Part shown: positions 52,135-60,767 of the stretch, piece by piece | Numbering within the stretch: position 1 is the stretch's first letter | Layout of the letters: each line of letters begins with the position of its first letter | Assembly: GCF_011753055.1 (NCBI RefSeq) | Contig: NZ_VWWJ01000008.1 | Location: forward strand, 203,526-267,525 | Source: Burkholderia sp. Ax-1719 | Lineage (GTDB): Bacteria; Pseudomonadota; Gammaproteobacteria; Burkholderiales; Burkholderiaceae | DNA length: 64,000 nt | Direction: 5' to 3' | Position numbers and translations under genes: made by a program | Notes under the pieces: generated by a model | Databases searched by the model: none | Seen by the model: only the letters and a program-made list of their open reading frames with translations | Told to the model about the DNA's origin: nothing

Positions 52135-52319
52135 GCGGATCGCCAGGCGGGAAGCAGCCAACGCTGCCGATCCTGCCAAGGTATCGCCGCACGCCTCCGA
52201 GGTCTGTCAGATGAGTCCGAAAAGCGCCCAGAGCGTGTCCAGCCGCGCCGCCCGGATTGCCGCCCGGGCGCTGTCAGCGTGGTGATAAAATATGCGGCTC
52301 CCCCCGGTTCCTTTCTGAT

Positions 52320-52338
52320 CGTAACGTCAACCGTTACG
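52320..52338. repeat. Short inverted repeat in the purB leader
   Basis: CGTAACG (52320-52326) and CGTTACG (52332-52338), TCAAC between, immediately upstream of the purB ATG at 52347. The leader lacks a ribosome-binding site, so a repressor site or RNA hairpin that affects translation is possible. Confidence 0.5.
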
Positions 52339-52346
52339 TCCCCATC

Positions 52347-53735
52347 ATGTCCGACACTCGTCCCGATACCCTCTTCGCGCTCAACGCGCTCTCCCCGCTC
52401 GACGGCCGCTACGCGTCGAAAACCGAAGCCCTGCGCGACTGGCTCTCGGAAGCCGCCTTCATGCGCAACCGCGTGACCGTGGAAATCCACTGGCTGATCG
52501 CACTGTCGCAGGCAGGCTTTGCGGAAGTACCGCGCTTCTCGGAAGCGTCGGAGCAGTTCCTGCTCAAGCTCGCCGAGAACTTCACGGCGCACGACGCCGC
52601 GCGCATCAAGGACATCGAGCGCGTGACGAACCATGACGTGAAGGCCGTCGAATACTGGCTCAAGGAATCGGTGAAGGGCCAGCCGGAACTGGAGCGCGCC
52701 AGCGAGTTCATCCACTTCGCCTGCACGTCGGAAGACATCAACAACACCTCGCACGGCCTGATGCTCGCCGGTGCGCGCGAACACGTGATCCTGCCGGCGC
52801 TGCGCTCGGTGTATGAGCGCCTCGTGAAGCTCGCGCACGCGCAGGCCGACCAGCCGATGCTCTCGCGCACGCACGGTCAGCCCGCCAGCCCGACCACGCT
52901 CGGCAAGGAAATCGCCAACGTCGCGGCGCGTCTGGCGCGCGCGATCACGCGTATCGAGAAGGTCGAACTGCTCGGCAAGATGAACGGCGCGGTCGGCAAC
53001 TTCAACGCGCATCTGTCGGCGTATCCGGAATTCGACTGGGAAGCGTTCTCGAAGGAAGTCGTCGAGCAACGTCTGAAGCTCGTGTTCAACCCGTACACGA
53101 TCCAGATCGAACCGCACGACTACATGGCCGAGCTGTTCGACGCCGTCGCGCGCGCGAACACGATCCTGCTGGATCTGGACCGCGACGTGTGGGGCTACAT
53201 CTCGCTGGGCTACTTCAAGCAGAAGCTGAAGGCCGGCGAAATCGGTTCGTCGACCATGCCGCACAAGGTCAACCCGATCGACTTCGAAAACTCGGAAGGC
53301 AATCTGGGCCTCGCCAATGCGACGCTGCGCCACCTCGCCGACAAGCTACCGGTTTCGCGCTGGCAGCGCGACCTGACCGACTCGACGGTGCTGCGCAATA
53401 TCGGCGTCGCGTTCGGCTACTCGCTCCTCTCGTACGACGCGCTGATCCGCGGTCTGGACAAGCTTGAAGTGAATCCGCAGCGCCTGAACGAAGACCTCGA
53501 CGCAACGTGGGAAGTGCTGGCCGAGCCGGTGCAGACCGTCATGCGCCGTTACGGCATCGAAAACCCGTACGAGCAGTTGAAGGAACTCACGCGCGGCAAG
53601 GGCATCACGCGCGAAGCGCTGCAGACCTTCGTTTCGGGCCTCGCGATTCCTGAAGACGCTAAGCAGCGTCTGATGGAGATGACGCCGGCCTCGTATATCG
53701 GCAAGGCAGCGGAACTGGCCAAGCGCATCGCTTAA
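52347..53735 (+). CDS. purB: Adenylosuccinate lyase
   Basis: A 462-residue lyase acting twice in purine synthesis (SAICAR to AICAR, adenylosuccinate to AMP). It opens with FALNALSPLDGRYASK, has SRTHGQPASPTTLGKE (about 172, catalytic His) and the fumarase/lyase signature GSSTMPHKVNPIDFENSEG (about 300). Long (E. coli-type) PurB. ATG 52347 has no clear Shine-Dalgarno; a TAAAAT -10 candidate lies about 60 bp upstream and a dyad at 52320-52338 just before the start. Confidence 0.96.
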   Translation: MSDTRPDTLFALNALSPLDGRYASKTEALRDWLSEAAFMRNRVTVEIHWLIALSQAGFAEVPRFSEASEQFLLKLAENFTAHDAARIKDIERVTNHDVKAVEYWLKESVKGQPELERASEFIHFACTSEDINNTSHGLMLAGAREHVILPALRSVYERLVKLAHAQADQPMLSRTHGQPASPTTLGKEIANVAARLARAITRIEKVELLGKMNGAVGNFNAHLSAYPEFDWEAFSKEVVEQRLKLVFNPYTIQIEPHDYMAELFDAVARANTILLDLDRDVWGYISLGYFKQKLKAGEIGSSTMPHKVNPIDFENSEGNLGLANATLRHLADKLPVSRWQRDLTDSTVLRNIGVAFGYSLLSYDALIRGLDKLEVNPQRLNEDLDATWEVLAEPVQTVMRRYGIENPYEQLKELTRGKGITREALQTFVSGLAIPEDAKQRLMEMTPASYIGKAAELAKRIA

Positions 53736-53763
53736 GCCTTTTCTGGCGCGCGCCGCTGGAAAC

Positions 53764-53795
53764 AAAAAGCCCCGGTTTGAAACCGGGGCTTTTTT
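53764..53795. terminator. Bidirectional terminator between purB and gntK
   Basis: AAAAAGCCCCGGTT (53764-53777) pairs with AACCGGGGCTTTTT (53781-53794), 3-nt loop, T runs on both strands. Confidence 0.93.
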
Positions 53796-53831
53796 ACGTC
53801 TGCGGCAAACAGTTTTGCCAGCGCTCGCGGA

Positions 53832-54335
53832 TCAACCCGCGCGGCGCGTTTCCAGTTGCTTGAGCACATCGTCGACGATCTGCTCGGGCGTGAGTTCGAT
53901 GCTCACGATGATCGCTTCGTCCGTGCCCGGCGCTTCGAGCGTATCGAGCTGGCTTTGCAGCAGCGACGGATCGAAGAAGTGACCGGTGCGCGTCGCGAGA
54001 CGGTCGTGCAGCACTTCGAACGAACCCTTCAGATAGACGAAACACACGTCGTGGTCGCCGCCGCGCAGGATGTCGCGGTACGAGCGCTTGAGCGACGAGC
54101 ACGTGAACACGGCCGTCTCGTGCGCGCGCTGCTTCTCTTCGATCGCCTCGCGAATCGTGCGCAGCCAGGGCCAGCGGTCATCGTCGGTCAGCGGAATGCC
54201 GTCGTGCATCTTCTTCTTGTTGGCTTCGCTGTGGAAAGCGTCGCCGTCGGTGAAAGTGCATTCGAGGCGCTCGGCCAGCATTTCGCCGATGCGCGTCTTG
54301 CCGGCGCCCGACACGCCCATTGCTATCAGAATCAT
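53832..54335 (-). CDS. gntK: Gluconokinase
   Basis: A 167-residue gluconate kinase that makes 6-phosphogluconate, the Edd substrate. P-loop GVSGAGKTRIGEML (about 8-21) and DGDAFHSEANKKKMHDGIPL (about 31-50) are GntK signatures. ATG 54335; the longer frame starts inside a palindrome. It lies 55 bp after gntT on the same strand; a perfect 20-bp palindrome sits in that gap. Confidence 0.95.
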   Translation of the reverse strand: MILIAMGVSGAGKTRIGEMLAERLECTFTDGDAFHSEANKKKMHDGIPLTDDDRWPWLRTIREAIEEKQRAHETAVFTCSSLKRSYRDILRGGDHDVCFVYLKGSFEVLHDRLATRTGHFFDPSLLQSQLDTLEAPGTDEAIIVSIELTPEQIVDDVLKQLETRRAG

Positions 54336-54351
54336 GTACTGCTCCTCATGA

Positions 54352-54371
54352 GTCGGAGCACGTGCTCCGAC
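54352..54371. repeat. Perfect 20-bp palindrome between gntT and gntK
   Basis: GTCGGAGCAC (54352-54361) is followed directly by its reverse complement GTGCTCCGAC (54362-54371), with no spacer. It ends 17 bp before the gntK start. Candidate operator of a dimeric regulator or an RNA processing hairpin; no T run. Confidence 0.75.
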
Positions 54372-54390
54372 CCCACACATTAGTTACCCG

Positions 54391-55752
54391 TTACACCACG
54401 ACCGAAAGCGCGAACGTCAGTCCGAGGCCCAGCAGCGAAATGATCGTCTCCAGCAGCGACCAGGTCTTGAACGTCTGACCCACGGTCATGCCGAAATATT
54501 CCTTGATCAGCCAGAAACCGCCATCGTTGACGTGCGAGAAGATCAGCGAGCCCGAACCCGTGGCCAGCACGAGCAGTTCCGGCTGCACGCTCACACCGGC
54601 CGCCGTGGCGATCGGCGCGACGATGCCGCAGGCCGTCGTCATCGCCACCGTGGCCGAGCCCGTCGCGAGACGGATCAGCGCAGCGACCAGCCAGCCCAGC
54701 AGCAGCGGGGACAGATGCGCCGTCTGCGCGAGATCGACGATCTCCTTCGACACGCCGCTGTCCATCAGCACGCGGCCAAAACCACCACCCGCACCAACGA
54801 TCAGCGTGATACCCGCGATCGGCGCGAGGCAATCGCCGCAGAACTTCTGGATCTGCTCGCGATTGAAACCGCGCGACGCACCGAAGGTCCAGAAGCTTAC
54901 CAGCACCGCGATCAGCAGCGCGACATCCGACGTACCGACGAAATGCAACAGTCTGTTCGGCAGCGTCTTCGGCGCGAACACGAGGTCCGCCCACGAGCCG
55001 ATCAGCATCAGCAGCACCGGCAGCAGGATCGTGAAGAGCGTGACGCCAAAGCTCGGCAATTCGCTGTCGGGCTTCGGCTCGGCCTTGCTGACGAACTGCG
55101 CGGCGAGCGGATTGTTCTCCGGCAGCTTGATGTGGCGGTGAATAAAGAGCGCGAACAGCGGACCGGCGACAATCGCCGTCGGAATGCCGACGATCAGACC
55201 GTAGGCAATCGTGCGGCCGATATCGGCGTGATACGCCTGCACGGCGAGCAGCGCGGCCGGGTGCGGCGGAATCAGGCCGTGCACCACCGACAGACCCGCG
55301 ACCATCGGCAGGCCGATCAGCAGCAGCGACTTGCCGGTGCGCTTCGCAACGTTGAACGCAATCGGAATCAACAGCACGAAGCCCACTTCGAAGAACACCG
55401 GCAAGCCGACGATCACGGCGACGCACATCATCGCCCAGTGAATGTTCTTCTCGCCGAACCAGCGGATCAGCGTGGTGGCGATGCGCTCGGCGCCGCCCGA
55501 TTCGGCCATCATCTTGCCGAGCATCGTGCCCAGACCCACCACGATCGCGATGTGGCCGAGCGTGTTGCCGTTGCCGGTCTCGAACGACTTGACGATCTGA
55601 TCCATCGGCATGCCGCTGGCGAGACCCAGCAGCAGCGATACGATGATCAGGACGAGAAACGGATACACCTTTAAGCGCGTGATCATGAAGATCAGCGCAG
55701 CAATCGCGACGAGCGCGTAAATCAGCAGCGAACTGCCGTGGGCCACTCCCAT
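54391..55752 (-). CDS. gntT: Gluconate:H+ symporter (GntP family)
   Basis: A 453-residue transporter with about twelve hydrophobic segments. Family stretches are AERIATTLIRWFGEKNIHWA, VHGLIPPHPAALLAVQAY (about 160) and GSGSLIFSHVNDGGFWLIKE (about 395). It imports gluconate for GntK. Start at ATG 55752 because GGAGAGGAG lies 4 nt upstream; ATG 55779 is poorly placed. It has a TACAAT -10 candidate on the minus strand (55850-55855), so it may be transcribed apart from edd-eda. Confidence 0.92.
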   Translation of the reverse strand: MGVAHGSSLLIYALVAIAALIFMITRLKVYPFLVLIIVSLLLGLASGMPMDQIVKSFETGNGNTLGHIAIVVGLGTMLGKMMAESGGAERIATTLIRWFGEKNIHWAMMCVAVIVGLPVFFEVGFVLLIPIAFNVAKRTGKSLLLIGLPMVAGLSVVHGLIPPHPAALLAVQAYHADIGRTIAYGLIVGIPTAIVAGPLFALFIHRHIKLPENNPLAAQFVSKAEPKPDSELPSFGVTLFTILLPVLLMLIGSWADLVFAPKTLPNRLLHFVGTSDVALLIAVLVSFWTFGASRGFNREQIQKFCGDCLAPIAGITLIVGAGGGFGRVLMDSGVSKEIVDLAQTAHLSPLLLGWLVAALIRLATGSATVAMTTACGIVAPIATAAGVSVQPELLVLATGSGSLIFSHVNDGGFWLIKEYFGMTVGQTFKTWSLLETIISLLGLGLTFALSVVV

Positions 55753-55897
55753 GAGGCTCCTCTCCAGGTAGTTGTTCATTCCCTTCCGCGGTCGCGCGGC
55801 GACGCACAATGCGCTCCAGGCGGAAGGGGTCGGCCGTCGCCGGGCCGAGATTGTAGAGGTTATAACGGCTTTCGCGGTTGTCTGCGCGAAAGACGAG

Positions 55898-55948
55898 CGA
55901 GCCGCGCAGGCGCGACGCCCAGTGGGCGCGGCCTGCGCGGCTCGTGAT
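55898..55948. terminator. Hairpin between eda and gntT
   Basis: CGAGCCGCGCAGG (55898-55910) pairs with CCTGCGCGGCTCG (55932-55944). The minus-strand follow-on (CTCGTCTTTCG) is a weak T run. A possible partial terminator of edd-eda before the separate gntT promoter. Confidence 0.5.
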
Positions 55949-56027
55949 TTTTGTCGGCGCTGACGGCGTTAAATTCGGGGCTCGAACACTCTTCGAACCC
56001 GTCTGCCGTGCGCGACGCGCATCGAAC

Positions 56028-56669
56028 TCAGCGCACCGGGCGCGACAGTTCGCTCGCGGCGCGCGCGAGGCGCGTCACTTCGGCCCAATCCTGATTGGCG
56101 AGCGCGGCCTTCGGCGTGAGCCAAGAACCGCCCACGCAGACCACGTTCGGCAGCGCGAGGAAGTTCGGCGCGGTTTCGGCGCTGATGCCGCCGGTCGGGC
56201 AGAACTTGAGCGTCGGGAACGGGCCGTGAAACGCCTGCAGCATGTTCAGGCCGCCCGCCGGCACCGCCGGGAAGAACTTGACGATCTCGTAGCCGAGTTC
56301 CATCGCCACGATGATGTCGGTCGGCGTCATGACGCCCGGCAGCAGCGGCAGGCCCGCGTCGAGCGACGCCTGATGGATCTCGCGCGTGAGGCCCGGCGAA
56401 ACGCCAAACGTCGCGCCGGCCTTCTTCGCCAGCTCGCAATGCTCGGGCTTGGTGATCGTGCCCACGCCAACGGCGATATCCGGCGCGATCTGCGCGGCGC
56501 GCTCGATCGCTTCGAGACCGGCCTTGGTGCGCAGCGTGATTTCCAGCACCTTGACGCCGCCTGCGTGCAGCGCGCGCGACACGTGCTCGCCCTGCTCCGG
56601 CGTATCGAATGCCAGCACCGGGATCACCGGACCGAGACGGACGATGTCGGCTACCGTGTTTGTTGCCAT
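56028..56669 (-). CDS. eda: KDPG aldolase (2-keto-3-deoxy-6-phosphogluconate aldolase)
   Basis: A 213-residue class I aldolase that splits KDPG to pyruvate and glyceraldehyde-3-phosphate. The catalytic Glu43 (VLEITLR) and Schiff-base Lys131 (YEIVKFFPA) are present, as are the phosphate-binding GGISAET residues. ATG 56669 has AAGGAG 7-12 nt upstream. Follows edd by 71 bp as the second gene of the Entner-Doudoroff pair. Confidence 0.96.
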   Translation of the reverse strand: MATNTVADIVRLGPVIPVLAFDTPEQGEHVSRALHAGGVKVLEITLRTKAGLEAIERAAQIAPDIAVGVGTITKPEHCELAKKAGATFGVSPGLTREIHQASLDAGLPLLPGVMTPTDIIVAMELGYEIVKFFPAVPAGGLNMLQAFHGPFPTLKFCPTGGISAETAPNFLALPNVVCVGGSWLTPKAALANQDWAEVTRLARAASELSRPVR

Positions 56670-56740
56670 GTTCAGGCTCCTTGATGATGAATTCAGTTCG
56701 TGGCGTGCTTTGCCGCTTGCTTCGCCGCTTTTTGCGTCGA

Positions 56741-58624
56741 TCAGTGCGCCAGATGGGCGGCAGCCGGAATCGAGGCCGCATGCGCAGGCGTCTCGCCGAC
56801 CAGCGGGCCGAACACCGTCGCGCCCAGCTCGGCCGGCGCGGCCGCGGCGCGGAACACACCGAACAGCTCGCGGCCAAAACCCACTTCGTTGCTTTCCTGA
56901 TGCGCGGGCAGCGCGACCGGGCGAGCGTCCCACTCGGCGTCGTCGATTTCGATATCGAGCACACCCGCCACCGCGTCGATCACGATCGTATCGCCATCGC
57001 GCACCTTGCCGATCGGACCATGCAGCAGCGTTTCCGGCGACACGTGGATCACGGCGGGCACCTTGCCCGACGCACCCGACATACGGCCATCCGTCACCAG
57101 CGCAACGTGAAAGCCCTTGTCCTGCAACACGCCGAGCAGCGGCGTGAGTCGATGCAGCTCCGGCATGCCGTTGGCGCGCGCGCCCTGGAAGCGCACGACC
57201 GCCACGAAATCGCGCTCAAGTTCGCCGCGATCGAAAGCTTCCTGCACGGCTTCCTGCGAATCGAACACGATCGCCGGTGCGCGCACGGTGCGGTGATTCG
57301 GCGCGACCGCCGAAATCTTGATCACGCCACGACCCAGACGCCCTTGCATCAGACGCAGACCGCCGTCCGGCTGGAACGGCTCGGGCAGCGGACGCAGCAC
57401 GGCGGGATCGGCGCTCTTTTCCACCGCGGGCACCCACGTGAGCTTGCCGTCGAGCAGTTTCGGTTCCTGCGCGTAGTGGCGCAGACCGTCGCCCGCCACG
57501 GTCTTGACGTCTTCGTGCAGCAAACCGCCATCGAGCAGTTCGCGCACGAGGAAGGCGATGCCGCCCGCCGCGTGGAAGTGATTCACGTCGGCCTTGCCGT
57601 TCGGATAGACGCGCGCGAGCAGCGGCACCGACGCCGACAGCTCGTCGAAGTCGTTCCAGTCGATCAGGATGCCGGCCGCGCGGGCCATCGCCACGAGGTG
57701 CAGCGTGTGGTTGGTCGAACCGCCCGTCGCCATCAGCGCGACGATGCCGTTGATCACGGCCTTTTCGTCGACCACATGGCCAATCGGCGTGTAATTGCCG
57801 CGCTCGACCGTCAGTTCGAGCACGCGACGCGCGGCGGCTGCGGTGAGTTCGTCACGCAGCGGCGTATGCGGATGGATGAACGCCGAGCCCGGCAGATGCA
57901 GGCCCATGACTTCCATCAACATCTGATTGCTGTTAGCCGTGCCGTAGAAGGTGCAGGTGCCGTGGCCGTGGTAGGCGGCGGCTTCGGATTCGAGCAGCGC
58001 CTCGCGGCCGCACTGGCCGGTGGCGAACTGCTGGCGCACCTTGGCCTTGTCGTCGTTCGAGATGCCCGTGGTCATGGGACCGGCGGGTACGAAGATGGTC
58101 GGCAGATGACCGAATTGCAGCGCGCCGATCAGCAGGCCAGGCACGATCTTGTCGCACACGCCCAGGCACAGCGCCGCGTCGAACATGTTGTGCGTGAGCG
58201 CCACGGCCGTGCTCATCGCGATCACTTCGCGCGAGAACAGCGACAGTTCCATGCCCGCATTGCCCTGCGTGACGCCGTCGCACATGGCCGGAACGCCGCC
58301 CGCGAATTGCGCGACGCCGCCGCCCTCGCGCGCCGCCTTCTTGATGATCTCGGGGAAATCCTTGTAGGGCGCGTGCGCGGAGAGCATCTCGTTATACGAC
58401 GAGACGATGCCGATGTTCGGTTCCTTGATCGACTTGATCGCGATCTTGTCGCGCCCTTCGAGACCGGCGAAACCGTGAGCGAGATTCGCGCACGAGAGCG
58501 CGCCGCGTACCGGGAAACGGTCCTGCGCCGCCACGATGCGCGCGAGATAAGCCTCACGCGTGGGCTTGCTGCGCTCGATCACGCGCCGCGTGACCTTCAT
58601 CAATTGAGAATGCGGGGAAACCAT
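56741..58624 (-). CDS. edd: 6-phosphogluconate dehydratase
   Basis: A 627-residue Fe-S dehydratase converting 6-phosphogluconate to KDPG. Family signatures are CLGVCDKIVPGLLIGAL (about 155), TGQCGREALLESEAAAYHGH (about 200), TCTFYGTANSNQMLMEVMGL and LVTDGRMSGASGKVPAVIH (about 520). Full length. AAGGAGA lies 6-12 nt before ATG 58624. Transcribed from a promoter with a HexR-like site in its spacer, divergent from hexR. Confidence 0.96.
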   Translation of the reverse strand: MVSPHSQLMKVTRRVIERSKPTREAYLARIVAAQDRFPVRGALSCANLAHGFAGLEGRDKIAIKSIKEPNIGIVSSYNEMLSAHAPYKDFPEIIKKAAREGGGVAQFAGGVPAMCDGVTQGNAGMELSLFSREVIAMSTAVALTHNMFDAALCLGVCDKIVPGLLIGALQFGHLPTIFVPAGPMTTGISNDDKAKVRQQFATGQCGREALLESEAAAYHGHGTCTFYGTANSNQMLMEVMGLHLPGSAFIHPHTPLRDELTAAAARRVLELTVERGNYTPIGHVVDEKAVINGIVALMATGGSTNHTLHLVAMARAAGILIDWNDFDELSASVPLLARVYPNGKADVNHFHAAGGIAFLVRELLDGGLLHEDVKTVAGDGLRHYAQEPKLLDGKLTWVPAVEKSADPAVLRPLPEPFQPDGGLRLMQGRLGRGVIKISAVAPNHRTVRAPAIVFDSQEAVQEAFDRGELERDFVAVVRFQGARANGMPELHRLTPLLGVLQDKGFHVALVTDGRMSGASGKVPAVIHVSPETLLHGPIGKVRDGDTIVIDAVAGVLDIEIDDAEWDARPVALPAHQESNEVGFGRELFGVFRAAAAPAELGATVFGPLVGETPAHAASIPAAAHLAH

Positions 58625-58695
58625 CGAATCTCCTTCCTTTTTATCTCGCGGGGACGCTCGGGGACGCATCACGCGGTCCAGGCAGCGATGGCGCG

Positions 58696-58724
58696 ATGTT
58701 AGTAGAAAAACTACACGCTCGCAA
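58696..58724 (-). promoter_or_regulatory. edd promoter with HexR operator in the spacer
   Basis: On the minus strand TTGCGA (58719-58724), 17 bp, TAACAT (58696-58701). Inside the spacer is TGTAGTTTTTCTACT (minus strand of 58701-58715), containing the dyad GTAG-AAAAA-CTAC. It matches the site over the hexR promoter in 13 of 15 positions. Confidence 0.75.
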
Positions 58725-58831
58725 TCCCGGTTTTGCCCTGGTAAGGAATGCTGCAAACACTGAAAACATCTGCGTCACCCTTACTGGATGGCGATCGGGC
58801 AAAACCTCAATTGATTCGCGCAACCATTTCT

Positions 58832-58867
58832 TGTAGTTTTTGTACATGAGTCACGATCCGCTATAGT
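58832..58867 (+). promoter_or_regulatory. hexR promoter with HexR operator over the -35
   Basis: TGTAGTTTTTGTACA (58832-58846) overlaps the -35 TTGTAC (58840-58845), which is 16 bp from the -10 TATAGT (58862-58867). The arrangement predicts autorepression by HexR. Confidence 0.75.
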
Positions 58868-58900
58868 CCACGGATCTTTCAGCATAGTGCGAGTTTCCTG

Positions 58901-59758
58901 ATGCTGCTGTCCCAGGTGAAAGCCATACGCGAGCAATTGCGCCCCTCCGAGCGCAAGCTCGCTGATTACATCGTCCAGGCTCCGCGCGAGATGCTTGACC
59001 TGTCGATGACCGAAGTCGCGCAGCGCGCAGGCGTCAGCCAGCCGACGATTGCGCGCTTCTGTCATGCGCTCGGGTTCTCGGGCTTTCGCGAGTTCAAGAT
59101 CCGGCTGGCGCAGGCCGTGGCCGGCGATCTGCCGACTGAACTGCCGGCCGTCTACCGCGATGTGAGCCCGGACGAACCCGTTCCCGGCGTCGCAGCCAAA
59201 GTGCTCGAGCGCACCATCGGCGCGCTCGTGCAGGTACGCAACAATCTCTCCACCGATGCGCTGGGCGCTGCCATCGCGCTGCTGGCGAAAGCAGCGCGCA
59301 TCGAGTTCTATGGCGCGGGCGGCTCAGGCATCGCCGCACAGGACATGCAGCACAAGTTCTTCCGGCTGGGGATGCCGAGCGTGGCCTACTCGGACCCGCA
59401 CACCTTCCTGATGTCTGCGGCGTTGCTGGGACCGGGCGACGTCGTCGTTGCCATCTCGAACACCGGCCGCACGCGCGACGTGGTGGATGCGGCACGTACC
59501 GCGCTCGACCGCGGCGCAAAAGTCATCGCGATCACGCACGGCACCTCGCCGCTCGCGCGACTCGCGAGCGTGGGCCTGCATGCGAACGTCGACGAAGACA
59601 CCGACGTCTTTTCGCCGATGACGTCGCGCACTTCCCATCTTGCGATCGGCGACATTCTGGCCGTGGGTGTGGCGCTGCAGCGCGGCCCCGAACTCGCCGA
59701 GAAATTGGCCGACGCCAAGGACATCATCGCGAAGCGTCGACTGGATCCGAATGGCTAA
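58901..59758 (+). CDS. hexR: HexR-type transcriptional regulator (RpiR family)
   Basis: A 285-residue RpiR-family regulator: an N-terminal HTH_6 domain (about 1-78, SMTEVAQRAGVSQPTIARFC) and a SIS sugar-phosphate isomerase domain (about 125-265, EFYGAGGSGIAAQDMQHK and VAISNTGRTRDVV) that in HexR senses KDPG. Divergent from edd with matching operators at both promoters, so it should repress edd-eda and itself until 6-phosphogluconate breakdown supplies KDPG. ATG 58901 by family N terminus. Confidence 0.93.
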   Translation: MLLSQVKAIREQLRPSERKLADYIVQAPREMLDLSMTEVAQRAGVSQPTIARFCHALGFSGFREFKIRLAQAVAGDLPTELPAVYRDVSPDEPVPGVAAKVLERTIGALVQVRNNLSTDALGAAIALLAKAARIEFYGAGGSGIAAQDMQHKFFRLGMPSVAYSDPHTFLMSAALLGPGDVVVAISNTGRTRDVVDAARTALDRGAKVIAITHGTSPLARLASVGLHANVDEDTDVFSPMTSRTSHLAIGDILAVGVALQRGPELAEKLADAKDIIAKRRLDPNG

Positions 59759-59780
59759 AGCCTTCGCAAAACGGGCTCAA

Positions 59781-59813
59781 TAAAAAAAGCGGACTCCTGA
59801 AGGAGTCCGCTTT
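59781..59813. terminator. Bidirectional terminator between hexR and the adhesin gene
   Basis: AAAGCGGACTCCT (59786-59798) pairs with AGGAGTCCGCTTT (59801-59813), 2-nt loop. The A run gives TTTTTTT on the minus strand; the plus-strand T run is shorter. Confidence 0.88.
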
Positions 59814-59912
59814 GTGTTTCGGCCCTGGCTAGCGAAGCATGCCGGCCGGCCGAAGCGCGATGTAAAAGATGACCTACCGGCGGCGGCCACCCGCGCCGCT
59901 ACCGGTTTGCCA

Positions 59913-60767
59913 TCAGACGCTTACCGCATCCGAACTTGAGGCGCTCAACGTGCCGTTCGCCACGTTCGTCAGCGTCACTGCCGGGGCCGTACTGGAGCCG
60001 CCCAGCGTGACCTTGGTCATCGCCGCCTTGTCGTAGTGCACCGCCAGCGGGTCCGTGCTACTACTGCTCGAAGAAACTGCGGCAAGAGCACTACCTACGT
60101 CGTTGTATGTCTTTCCAGACAAAACATACGAGGGGACCTTAACGGAACCGTCCGAAGCGACTTTCGATCCACCGCCGAGATCCGCAGCAACGCTCGATGC
60201 AACGCCGTAAAGCTGCGAGCCATTCACAGCGTCCAGACTGGCGTTCGAAACCGTCCCGCTTGCCAGGGAAACAATCTTATTGTTGTTCAGGCTGGTCTGG
60301 TTCATCAGGTTGATACCGCTGGGCCCATAAATGGAAACTACCCCTGCGGCGGCGCCGTTCGAACCGGTCTGACCGATCAATATCGTCGCGTACTTGCTGC
60401 TCGGATTAAAGTAGTTGGGGTCTTCCGAAATAATTACCCCACTGCCAGGCATCGCTGCGCCACTAGGCATATAGGTACAGTCTTGGGGAAGGAGGCCCGT
60501 TGTAGCGACAGTTCCCCAAGTCCCAGTCCAGTTCGTGAAGCTGGCGTAGGAGCTTTGGCCATTCCCGCAATTCTCAATAGATCCGGCCATTGCATGCTGA
60601 GCGAAAGCAAAACTGCCAATGCCCGCCGCAACCATTACCGCGTTAGCGGGTAGGAACTTGCGTGAAGCCTTCCCGCCTCCGCTTTTACTTCTTGCCGACG
60701 CATTTTCCTGCACCGCGACCCACGTCCCCGTGGTTTCATTCCAAACGGATCTATATGTCTTATTCAT
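59913..60767 (-). CDS. Truncated trimeric autotransporter adhesin (ESPR and YadA stalk fragment)
   Basis: A 284-residue remnant of a trimeric autotransporter adhesin. Residues 1-25 (MNKTYRSVWNETTGTWVAVQ) are the extended signal peptide region, followed by a long signal sequence ending near QHAMA (56-61). A YadA neck-type motif DAVNGSQLY is at 179-187. The C-terminal membrane anchor needed to display the adhesin is missing: the frame stops at SSSDAV-SV, exactly where the next DAVNGSQL repeat would begin. No continuation in other frames before the terminator 100 bp later. Probably a deletion derivative; if expressed it would be secreted into the periplasm. Confidence 0.75.
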   Translation of the reverse strand: MNKTYRSVWNETTGTWVAVQENASARSKSGGGKASRKFLPANAVMVAAGIGSFAFAQHAMAGSIENCGNGQSSYASFTNWTGTWGTVATTGLLPQDCTYMPSGAAMPGSGVIISEDPNYFNPSSKYATILIGQTGSNGAAAGVVSIYGPSGINLMNQTSLNNNKIVSLASGTVSNASLDAVNGSQLYGVASSVAADLGGGSKVASDGSVKVPSYVLSGKTYNDVGSALAAVSSSSSSTDPLAVHYDKAAMTKVTLGGSSTAPAVTLTNVANGTLSASSSDAVSV

